Source: Dysgonamonadaceae bacterium (GTDB lineage: Bacteria > Bacteroidota > Bacteroidia > Bacteroidales > Azobacteroidaceae). Taken from it: a stretch of 10,010 bases of DNA. The stretch lies in assembly GCA_031284225.1 (NCBI GenBank), contig JAITAH010000180.1, forward strand, positions 1 to 10,010, written 5' to 3'. Below the pieces are notes generated by a model that was not told where the DNA came from, searched no databases, and saw only the letters and a list, made by a program, of their open reading frames with translations. Shown here one piece after another: positions 1-5,274 of this stretch. A program made the translations under genes and the position numbers. Numbering within the stretch: position 1 is the stretch's first letter; every line of letters starts with the position of its first letter.

Positions 1-1
1 A

Positions 2-235
2 CTGTTTGAACAATATCCCGGCCGCTTTGAAGTATTGCACATCAAGGACAGCAAAGAATTGGGTCGGAGCGGATTCGTTGGTTTCGACGCCATCTTTAAT
101 CACATCGATTTGGCTAAAACGAAATACTTGATCGTGGAAGTGGAACGATACAACATTCCTCCCATCGAATCGGTCAAAGAAAGTCTGGACTACTTGAATA
201 AAGCCGATTTTGTAAAAGCAAACTACGCCGAATAA
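2..235 (+). CDS. Sugar phosphate isomerase/epimerase-like protein, C-terminal fragment
   Basis: Only the last 77 codons are present; the reading frame is open from the left edge, so the true start lies upstream. The visible protein contains the pattern HIKDSKELGRSGFVGFDAIF followed by YLIVEVERY and a PIESVKESLDYL tail. This matches the end of xylose-isomerase-like TIM-barrel proteins (AP endonuclease 2 superfamily), where a His-x-Lys-Asp strand, a Gly-rich turn and a terminal Glu strand line the active site. Many Bacteroidota carry such proteins as secreted or cytoplasmic sugar-modifying enzymes of unknown substrate. An internal TTG at 35 could be mistaken for a start, but the coding pattern continues before it. 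The substrate cannot be assigned from this fragment. Family assignment is fairly sure; function is inferred from the family. Confidence 0.75.
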   Translation: MFEQYPGRFEVLHIKDSKELGRSGFVGFDAIFNHIDLAKTKYLIVEVERYNIPPIESVKESLDYLNKADFVKANYAE

Positions 236-303
236 CGGTGTACGCTTTGCACGCGGTACCCGGCAAGACAGGAACATTGTCTCTTATCGAGTATCGAGTA
301 CCG

Positions 304-330
304 CACTTTGCGCGCGAAGCGCGCAAAGTG
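304..330. terminator. Perfect 12-bp hairpin, possible terminator of the isomerase gene
   Basis: CACTTTGCGCGC (304-315) pairs perfectly with GCGCGCAAAGTG (319-330) around a GAA loop. It lies 68 bases after the isomerase stop and is followed by TAACTTTT rather than a clean run of T, so it is a weak intrinsic terminator at best. It also sits inside a possible promoter for the sigma factor gene, so an operator or a transcript-stabilising role is an alternative. Confidence 0.5.
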
Positions 331-338
331 TAACTTTT
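307..338 (+). promoter_or_regulatory. Possible Bacteroidota promoter for the ECF sigma gene
   Basis: TTTG at 307-310 is followed after 20 bases by TAACTTTT (331-338), close to the Bacteroidota -33 TTTG and -7 TAnnTTTG elements (one mismatch in the last base). A start of transcription near 345 would leave a leader of about 28 bases before the ATG at 373. The spacer is almost entirely the 12-bp palindrome. The match may be fortuitous. Confidence 0.35.
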
Positions 339-372
339 CGAGAACTTGCCCGTCATTTAAAATAGAACGATA

Positions 373-867
373 ATGAAACAGGACCATTTCAGGAACAAAA
401 TACTGCCGCTTAGCGATAAGTTGTTTCGTTTAGCCCTGAGCATTACAGGCAATCGGCAAGACGCCGAAGATGTAGTTCAAGACGCTCTATTAAATGTTTG
501 GAAAAAAAAAGAATGGGAAACCGTCGAAAATCCGGAAGCCTATTGCTATCGTTCGGTGCGGAACATTGCGATTGACAAAATTTCGTTGAAAGAAAGTCAA
601 CAGGAAGCATGGAACGACAATTACGACCGGCCGGATGCGGCCATTTCCGTTCAGGAGCGGTTGGAACAGGAGGAGCATTTACTGTTGCTCGAAAATGCGA
701 TCCGGAAGCTCCCCGAAAAACAACGCGCCATTTTTCAGTTACGAGAGGTGGAAGAGTTAAATTACAAGCAAATCGCCGAAGCGATGAATATTTCCGAAGA
801 ACAAGTGAAAGTGAATTTATTCAGAGCCAGGCAAAAAGTAAAGACATTTTTTGAACGGCTGTCCTGA
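373..867 (+). CDS. ECF-type RNA polymerase sigma factor
   Basis: A 164-residue sigma-70 family protein with only regions 2 and 4, the ECF layout. Region 2 covers about residues 10-75 and includes ALSITGNRQDAEDVVQDALL, the usual acidic helix that contacts core polymerase, then the VENPEAYCYRSVRNIAID segment. Region 4 covers about 101-158, with LPEKQRAIFQLREVEELNY and the helix-turn-helix YKQIAEAMNISEEQVKVNLF that reads the -35-like element. Length is normal for the family. The next gene starts 15 bases after the stop and encodes a one-pass membrane protein, so this is probably an anti-sigma-controlled factor. A run of nine A residues (502-510) encodes Lys44-Lys46. The promoter targets are unknown; no TonB receptor or SusC/SusD pair lies nearby. 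Confidence 0.93.
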   Translation: MKQDHFRNKILPLSDKLFRLALSITGNRQDAEDVVQDALLNVWKKKEWETVENPEAYCYRSVRNIAIDKISLKESQQEAWNDNYDRPDAAISVQERLEQEEHLLLLENAIRKLPEKQRAIFQLREVEELNYKQIAEAMNISEEQVKVNLFRARQKVKTFFERLS

Positions 868-882
868 CGGCCAAAAGATACA

Positions 883-1350
883 ATGAAACAAGAAGCGATT
901 AAACAACTGTTGGAACGTTATTGGCAATGCGAAACTTCGATTGAAGAAGAACAATGGCTCAAAGATTTTTTTTCAAGCGAATCCGTTCCGGATGCATTGA
1001 AAAAATATCAAACCTTGTTTGTCTGGAAAAGCGGGCAACAAGCGATTCATGCGGCGCCGACGCTTCGTTTTCCGGTTCGTAAACGTCCGCTAATACAGTC
1101 GTTTTATCCGGCGTTGAAAATCGCCGCTTCCGTTCTGATTGTTTTAACGTTCGGCCTCAGCGTTTATACGCATTACCGGCAGGAAAAATTCATAGAGCAG
1201 ATGTTTTCCGAAGCGGCTTCCGATGCGTTGGACGCTAAAAGAGATTCGATAGATGTGATGGCAAAAGCTTCGTTACAGAAATTGCCGGAAAACGACTCCC
1301 TCTTGTTGATGAACGCACAGCCTTTGCCGACGGAAATACTGAAAGAATAA
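883..1350 (+). CDS. Probable one-pass membrane anti-sigma factor
   Basis: A 155-residue protein. The N-terminal 75 residues are predicted cytoplasmic and begin with AIKQLLERYWQCETSIEEEQ, a helical pattern (leucine-rich helix, then ET-S-EEE-WL) common at the start of Bacteroidota proteins encoded just after ECF sigma genes. A single hydrophobic segment, ALKIAASVLIVLTFGLSVY (about 77-95), is preceded by basic residues (VRKRP), giving an inside-to-outside orientation. The remaining 57 residues would be periplasmic, acidic and mostly helical. It lacks a zinc-type HxxxCxxC anti-sigma motif and a FecR domain. The role is inferred from position (15 bases after the sigma stop), size and topology; there is no recognised catalytic motif. 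Homologues are sometimes annotated only as hypothetical. Confidence 0.65.
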   Translation: MKQEAIKQLLERYWQCETSIEEEQWLKDFFSSESVPDALKKYQTLFVWKSGQQAIHAAPTLRFPVRKRPLIQSFYPALKIAASVLIVLTFGLSVYTHYRQEKFIEQMFSEAASDALDAKRDSIDVMAKASLQKLPENDSLLLMNAQPLPTEILKE

Positions 1351-1410
1351 AAATTGCTTAATAAATACTCAATACTATTTCTCAGACTAACTTTTCGATT
1401 AAAATGGTGG

Positions 1411-1441
1411 AAGCGGTCGGACGTGAGTTCGACCGCTTTTC
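1411..1441 (+). terminator. Hairpin terminator between convergent genes
   Basis: AAGCGGTCG (1411-1419) pairs with CGACCGCTT (1430-1438); a G-T and an A-T pair extend the stem inward to leave a six-base loop. It is followed by TTTTCG on the plus strand, so it should end the sigma/anti-sigma transcript. The same stem lies 40 bases past the GH3 stop on the minus strand, where no T run follows closely, so its action there is uncertain. Confidence 0.65.
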
Positions 1442-1477
1442 GATAGGGCAGCAGTCTGATCGCTGCATAATTCCTGT

Positions 1478-3652
1478 CTATTTCACTTCAAATCCGGCAG
1501 AAAGAGCTTCTTTATCCGAATTACCACCGACAAAGAGCGTATAAGTCCCGGCGGGAACGACTTGTTTCCCAGCTTCTTCGCTCCATTTGGCGAACTGCGC
1601 CACCGGAATCGCCACGGTTATTTCTTCGCCCTGGCCGGCCAGTACCGTTTTGCGGGCAAACGCGCGCAATTCTTTCAAGGGCAACCCCGTCCCCTTTTGC
1701 GGATAGCGGATATAAACTTGCGCCACTTCATCGCCTGTTATTTTTCCCGTATTGCTGATTTTAATCGAACATTCGATAGTTTCCTTATCGGAATAAGAGG
1801 CTTTCGGCGGATTGACCCACGCATAATCGAACGTCGTATAACTCAAGCCATACCCAAACGGATATAAAGCTTTGCCTTTAAAATAGCGGTAGGTACGATT
1901 GTTCATTCGGTAATCTTCAAAATCCGGAAGGTCTTTATCGTCCGCATAAAACGTAACCGGCAGGCGGCCGGAAGGATTGTATTTGCCGAACAAAATATCG
2001 GCAATGGCTTTTCCTGCAAATTCGCCGCCGTACCAGGCATTCAGAATGGCGTCGACGTTTTCCGATTCCCAGGGGGTAGCAATGGCGCTGCCGGTCATCA
2101 TCACAAAGACGAGGGGCTTGCCGGCGGTTTTCAAGGCCTTCATCAAATCGGTCTGGATGGACGGCAGAAGGATAGACGTGCGGTCGCCGCGGTAAAATCC
2201 CGGCGCTTCAACCCGCATTTCTTCGCCTTCGATGCGCGGGGAAATACCGCCCACGTAAACAATGAGATCGGCGTCTTTCACTGCCCGAAGGGTAGCGTCG
2301 AACGATTTCGGCGAAGGACCGTAATAGCCGATCACCGAATCGGTATAGATTTCAACGCCTTCGCCCAGTTCTTCCCGGATGCCGTCCAATGGCGTAATGA
2401 TGCGGCTGGGAAACCCGTTGTAGTTACCTAATTGTACTTCGGGATTGTTCGCGTTGGGGCCGATAACGGCGACTTTCTTCAACCCGGTTTTTTCGATCGG
2501 CAAGACGCCGTCGTTTTTCAGCAATACCATCGACTGTTGGGTCATTTTTAACGCCAGGGCTTTGTGGGCGGGACTTTCTAATGCCGTAGAATCAATGTCG
2601 GAGAAAGGCGCCCGCTCTTTCGGGTCGAACATTCCCAAACGGAAACGGATTTGAAACAGTCGCCGCAATGAGACGTCGATTTGGGCTTCGGTAATCAATC
2701 CTTCTTCCACCGCCTGTTGCAACGCCCGATAAGATTCCCTGCCGCAATCGACGTCGGTACCGTGATAGACGGCGTCGGCAGCGGCGCCCTGTGCATGGGC
2801 ATGGGTTTTGTGGTTTCTGTAAAAATCGTCGATAGCGCCGCAATCGGAAGTTACATAGCCCGTAAATCCCCAATCGTTCCGCAGAATATCGATCATCAAC
2901 TTGTCGCTGCCGCAGCAAGGTTGGCTTTCAAACGCATTGTAGGCGCACATAAAACCGGCCACATGCGCGTCCGCCAAAGTTTTGAACGCCGGCAGGTAAG
3001 TATCCCACAAATCGTAATTGCTGACTTCCACGTTAAATATATGGCGGTTCCATTCCGGGCCGCTATGCACGGCAAAATGTTTGGCGCAACCGGCCGCTTT
3101 CAGGTAAACCGGGTCGTCGCCCTGTAAGCCGTTCACAAAATTCTTCGCCAGCGAAGCGGTCAAGAAAGGGTCTTCCCCGTAGGTTTCCTGTCCTCTGCCC
3201 CAACGCGGGTCGCGAAAAATATTGATATTGGGCGTCCAGTACGTTAAACCGTGATAGATCCGGTAATCGCCTTTGGCCCGGGCGGTATTGTAAATAGCGC
3301 GGCCTTCTTCGGCCGTATAATCGCCCATCAGACGGATAGCGTCAACGTCCCAACCGGCCGCCATACCGATAGCTTGCGGGAAAACCGTTACATTGTATTC
3401 CGTGCGGGCTACTCCGTGAAGACATTCGTTCCACCAATCGTAAGGGGGAATCCCCAAGCGTTCGATGGCCGGCGTTTTGTTTAACATCTGATCAATCTTT
3501 TCGTCCAGCGTCAGGCGGGCAACCAAATCGGCCGCCCGGCGCTCTACCGATAGATCCGGATTTTGAAAGGGATATTCATAAACCGTTTTTTTACAACTCA
3601 TAATGAGGATACCTGTTAAACACAGAAATATCCAAAATAAATTTTTTCTCAT
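1478..3652 (-). CDS. GH3 beta-xylosidase/beta-glucosidase lipoprotein
   Basis: A 724-residue glycoside hydrolase family 3 enzyme that removes terminal beta-linked sugars from oligosaccharides. Residues 1-20 form a lipoprotein signal ending in the lipobox IMSC (Cys20), followed by KK, so the protein is probably membrane-anchored in the periplasm or at the outer membrane. The (beta/alpha)8 domain (about 38-345) contains DWWNECLHGVAR (72-83), NIFRDPRWGRGQETYGEDP (144-162), KHFAVHSGPE (191-200) and GYVTSDCGAI (265-274), whose Asp270 is the expected nucleophile. The alpha/beta sandwich (about 375-570) holds the usual acid/base region; Glu475 in IEGEE is a candidate, but this is not certain. A fibronectin III-like domain ends the protein (about 625-715). 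No PA14 insertion is evident, unlike longer GH3 proteins. The WWNECLHG and AVHSGPE motifs favour the xylosidase-type branch. No SusC/SusD genes are adjacent, so substrate remains inferred. Confidence 0.93.
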   Translation of the reverse strand: MRKNLFWIFLCLTGILIMSCKKTVYEYPFQNPDLSVERRAADLVARLTLDEKIDQMLNKTPAIERLGIPPYDWWNECLHGVARTEYNVTVFPQAIGMAAGWDVDAIRLMGDYTAEEGRAIYNTARAKGDYRIYHGLTYWTPNINIFRDPRWGRGQETYGEDPFLTASLAKNFVNGLQGDDPVYLKAAGCAKHFAVHSGPEWNRHIFNVEVSNYDLWDTYLPAFKTLADAHVAGFMCAYNAFESQPCCGSDKLMIDILRNDWGFTGYVTSDCGAIDDFYRNHKTHAHAQGAAADAVYHGTDVDCGRESYRALQQAVEEGLITEAQIDVSLRRLFQIRFRLGMFDPKERAPFSDIDSTALESPAHKALALKMTQQSMVLLKNDGVLPIEKTGLKKVAVIGPNANNPEVQLGNYNGFPSRIITPLDGIREELGEGVEIYTDSVIGYYGPSPKSFDATLRAVKDADLIVYVGGISPRIEGEEMRVEAPGFYRGDRTSILLPSIQTDLMKALKTAGKPLVFVMMTGSAIATPWESENVDAILNAWYGGEFAGKAIADILFGKYNPSGRLPVTFYADDKDLPDFEDYRMNNRTYRYFKGKALYPFGYGLSYTTFDYAWVNPPKASYSDKETIECSIKISNTGKITGDEVAQVYIRYPQKGTGLPLKELRAFARKTVLAGQGEEITVAIPVAQFAKWSEEAGKQVVPAGTYTLFVGGNSDKEALSAGFEVK

Positions 3653-3678
3653 GATCTTAAATTTTTATAATGAATGGA

Positions 3679-3686
3679 CAAAGATA
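3679..3686 (-). promoter_or_regulatory. -7 promoter element for the GH3 gene
   Basis: Read on the minus strand this is TATCTTTG, an exact match to the Bacteroidota TAnnTTTG element, 26 bases upstream of the GH3 start codon. No convincing -33 TTTG is visible because the upstream sequence is the AT-rich heptamer repeat. Confidence 0.55.
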
Positions 3687-3690
3687 GTAA

Positions 3691-3916
3691 ATTAATTACT
3701 AATGATTAATGATTAATGGTTAATATTTAATGCGTTCTGCGCTCGTTCAGATTTCGTGTCGTCATTGCGAGGAGCGAAGCAACGAAGCAAACCGGAAAGA
3801 CGGAATTGTGCACAGGGTGCGTTTCGCGTATTAATCATTAATTGATAATTAATTAGCACACTTCGCATTAAGCATTAATTAATCATTAATCATTAACCAT
3901 TAACCATTAATCATTA
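3691..3916. repeat. Composite inverted heptamer repeat region
   Basis: The gap between GH3 and RNase H carries heptamers of the type ATTAAYC. Five lie in tandem at 3878-3912 (ATTAATC twice, ATTAACC twice, ATTAATC), plus one at 3830-3836. The reverse complement occurs three times in tandem at 3704-3724 (GATTAAT, GATTAAT, GGTTAAT). The arms can pair across a central, more GC-balanced segment, and the sequence CGCATTAA just inside the right arm (3864-3871) also has a counterpart, TTAATGCG (3727-3734), beside the left arm. The region is non-coding on both strands. It may be a miniature mobile element, a repeat expansion, or a structured regulatory region; no transposase is present. Confidence 0.7.
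3760..3802. repeat. Short palindromic intergenic repeat (GCGAGGAGCGAAGC type)
   Basis: Starts with CGTCATTGCGAGGAGCGAAG and ends with GACG, giving short terminal inverted repeats CGTC/GACG. Inside are TTGC (3765-3768) and GCAA (3787-3790) as a second inverted pair, and CGAAGCAA twice in tandem (3775-3790). From general knowledge, closely similar sequences occur as dispersed intergenic repeats in many unrelated bacterial genomes. This copy sits at the centre of the heptamer inverted repeat. No coding function is claimed. Confidence 0.6.
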
Positions 3917-3924
3917 TTTCTTCT

Positions 3925-3932
3925 TAATTTTG
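3925..3932 (+). promoter_or_regulatory. -7 promoter element for the RNase H gene
   Basis: TAATTTTG matches TAnnTTTG exactly. Transcription would begin near 3938-3941, at or just before the first ATG (3941), so the mRNA would be leaderless from that ATG or have a leader of roughly 12-15 bases if translation begins at the ATG at 3953. No -33 element is clear in the repeat upstream. Confidence 0.6.
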
Positions 3933-3940
3933 CAGTCTAA

Positions 3941-4366
3941 ATGCAATTTTTTATGTCCAATATCATTCATTGCAGTCTTTCGGTCGATGCTTCTTGTTTG
4001 GGAAATCCCGGCGTGATGGAATATCGCGGCGTTTTTACCAATACCCGGCAGGAGATTTTCCGCGTCGGGCCGTTTCAGGAAGGAACAAACAACATTGGCG
4101 AGTTTTTAGCGCTGGTGCATGGACTGGCTTTACTCAAACAGCAAAATTCTCCGCTTCCTATTTATTCCGACAGCGTAACCGCATTGGCCTGGGTGCGGAA
4201 CAAACGATGCAAAACGCAACTGCAACCCTCGGAAACCAATAGCAAACTTTTTGATCTGATCGGACGCGCCGAACGATGGCTACGCCAAAATACTTATACT
4301 ACCGCCGTCCTGAAATGGGATACGCAACAGTGGGGGGAAATCCCGGCCGACTTCGGCAGAAAATGA
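3941..4366 (+). CDS. Ribonuclease H family protein (core domain only)
   Basis: Up to 141 residues forming an RNase HI-type fold, which cleaves the RNA strand of RNA-DNA hybrids using two metal ions. Expected acidic residues are visible: Asp16 in SVDASCLGNPG, Glu54 in TNNIGEFLALVHGL, Asp77 in PIYSDSVTALAW, and Asp137 in the ending WGEIPADFGRK, which is characteristic of a Bacteroidota clade as I recall it. Bacteroides relatives usually carry an extra N-terminal viroplasmin/hybrid-binding domain, giving about 200 residues; none is encoded here or recognisable upstream, where the repeat region begins. The start may be ATG 3941 or ATG 3953; the second gives MSNIIHCSLSVD and is more plausible given a -7 element ending at 3932. 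It is transcribed divergently from GH3. Likely role: removal of primer RNA and R-loops. Confidence 0.88.
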   Translation: MQFFMSNIIHCSLSVDASCLGNPGVMEYRGVFTNTRQEIFRVGPFQEGTNNIGEFLALVHGLALLKQQNSPLPIYSDSVTALAWVRNKRCKTQLQPSETNSKLFDLIGRAERWLRQNTYTTAVLKWDTQQWGEIPADFGRK

Positions 4367-4515
4367 AAACGGGCAAGTCAGAACGCCGCTATTTTCAGCG
4401 CCAATGGAGCGCGCCGTCGGCATACCATACGCGGGCGACATTCGGCGCCTTCCTTGAACAGGGAGGTCCGCCACCCAAATTCGGCTTAGAGGTACAACTC
4501 ATTTTTTATTTTTAA
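4363..4515 (+). CDS. Doubtful 50-residue ORF overlapping the RNase H stop
   Basis: An ATG at 4363 overlaps the RNase H stop as ATGA, and the frame stays open for 50 codons to TAA at 4513-4515. The product starts MKTGKSERRYF, contains many basic and aromatic residues, and ends with a hydrophobic VQLIFYF; no domain is recognised. The stretch is more GC-rich than the AT-rich DNA that follows it, which is why it stands out. The overlap would permit translational coupling. Against it: no family match that I can name, and the opposite strand also has a short 35-codon ORF (4395-4502), so the segment may instead be a dispersed repeat or decayed sequence. Confidence 0.25.
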   Translation: MKTGKSERRYFQRQWSAPSAYHTRATFGAFLEQGGPPPKFGLEVQLIFYF

Positions 4516-4664
4516 CATGGAAAAAGATAAGTATTTAATTTGAGTTATTATTTATTATAAATGGCGTAATTTAGCGAAAGTATGCTCTCAATGAAAATGA
4601 TGTTTTAGTATTTAAAAGTTCATTAATAAATAGCAACTTGAATTATTTATCTCAATATTTTTAC

Positions 4665-4672
4665 TACTTTTG
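4665..4672 (+). promoter_or_regulatory. -7 promoter element for the outer-membrane barrel and priA genes
   Basis: TACTTTTG matches TAnnTTTG exactly, 23 bases before the ATG at 4696. A TTG at 4638-4640 is 24 bases upstream, slightly farther than the usual spacing, so a -33 element is uncertain. As there is no gap before priA, this promoter probably drives both genes. Confidence 0.6.
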
Positions 4673-4695
4673 TCCTAACAAAAACAATTTTTAAG

Positions 4696-5274
4696 ATGAA
4701 AATCCAGGCAGTTGTTATGGCTTTATTTCTTCTTATTGGAGGAATAAGTGCACAAGCCCAATTGAAATTCGGATTAAAAGGCGGCGTCAATTTGGCGAAG
4801 ATTTCATTAGCAGGGCCGTTAGACAATAATTTCGCCACTTCAAATCTCACGGGATTCAAAATAGGTCCGATGATTGAAGGAATTCTTCCTGGATCCGGAC
4901 TGGGTTTGGATGCAGCCGTACTGTATTCCCAGCAAGGTTTCAAGTTGCCGGAAGATAAATCGTATGAATTGAACACGTTGGAAATTCCTGTTAACTTTAA
5001 ACTAAAATTGACACTTTTCGGAATACTCGGCATTTACGGAACCGCCGGGCCTTATATTAAACTCCGGCTTTCCGACAATTTGAAAGATCAAATCGAATCG
5101 CAAACATTTGGAGCCGGTTTGAATTTCGGAATAGGATCAGAATTATTCAGCCATTTACAAGTAGGCGTGAATTATCAAAAGGGACTCGTCGAAAATTATC
5201 GTTTTCGCTCGTCGGAAACGGATGCAACGAGAAAAACAATTACTTGGTCGGTTACCGCCGCTTATCTGTTCTAA
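4696..5274 (+). CDS. Small outer-membrane beta-barrel protein (PorT/OMP_b-brl type)
   Basis: A 192-residue protein. Residues 1-21 form a Sec signal peptide (hydrophobic AVVMALFLLIGGI followed by SAQA), with cleavage likely before Gln22. The mature part begins QLKFGLKGGVNLAKI, the common opening of the Bacteroidota outer-membrane beta-barrel family to which PorT-like proteins belong. Alternating hydrophobic strands follow, for example GLDAAVLYSQQGF, LEIPVNFKLKL, GIYGTAGPYIKL, FGIGSELF and LQVGVNYQKGL. The last strand, WSVTAAYLF, ends in Phe as recognised by the BAM machinery. Length is typical for an eight- to ten-strand barrel. It has its own promoter-like element and its stop codon directly touches the priA start. 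Ligand or function is unknown; the family is structural in definition. Confidence 0.85.
   Translation: MKIQAVVMALFLLIGGISAQAQLKFGLKGGVNLAKISLAGPLDNNFATSNLTGFKIGPMIEGILPGSGLGLDAAVLYSQQGFKLPEDKSYELNTLEIPVNFKLKLTLFGILGIYGTAGPYIKLRLSDNLKDQIESQTFGAGLNFGIGSELFSHLQVGVNYQKGLVENYRFRSSETDATRKTITWSVTAAYLF

Noticed and set aside
285..298. TATCGAG repeated twice in tandem before the 12-bp hairpin
   Set aside because: Two short copies are too little to call an operator or repeat family without other instances.
174..356. Minus-strand ORF of 60 codons across the isomerase end and the hairpin
   Set aside because: It overlaps a conserved plus-strand coding end and contains the palindrome; the product has no recognisable features.
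1391..1444. Direct repeat CTTTTCGAT at 1391-1399 and 1436-1444 around the hairpin, considered as a target-site duplication
   Set aside because: The second copy overlaps the hairpin's own right arm and T tail, so it is better explained as part of the terminator; nothing between the copies resembles a mobile element.
2681..3127. Plus-strand ORF of 148 codons antisense to GH3
   Set aside because: It is the shadow of the GH3 catalytic domain, whose motifs are unmistakable on the minus strand; no start signal or domain supports it.
3878..3912. Tandem heptamers considered as a CRISPR-like array
   Set aside because: The units are 7 bases with no spacers and no cas genes are nearby; they are simple tandem repeats.
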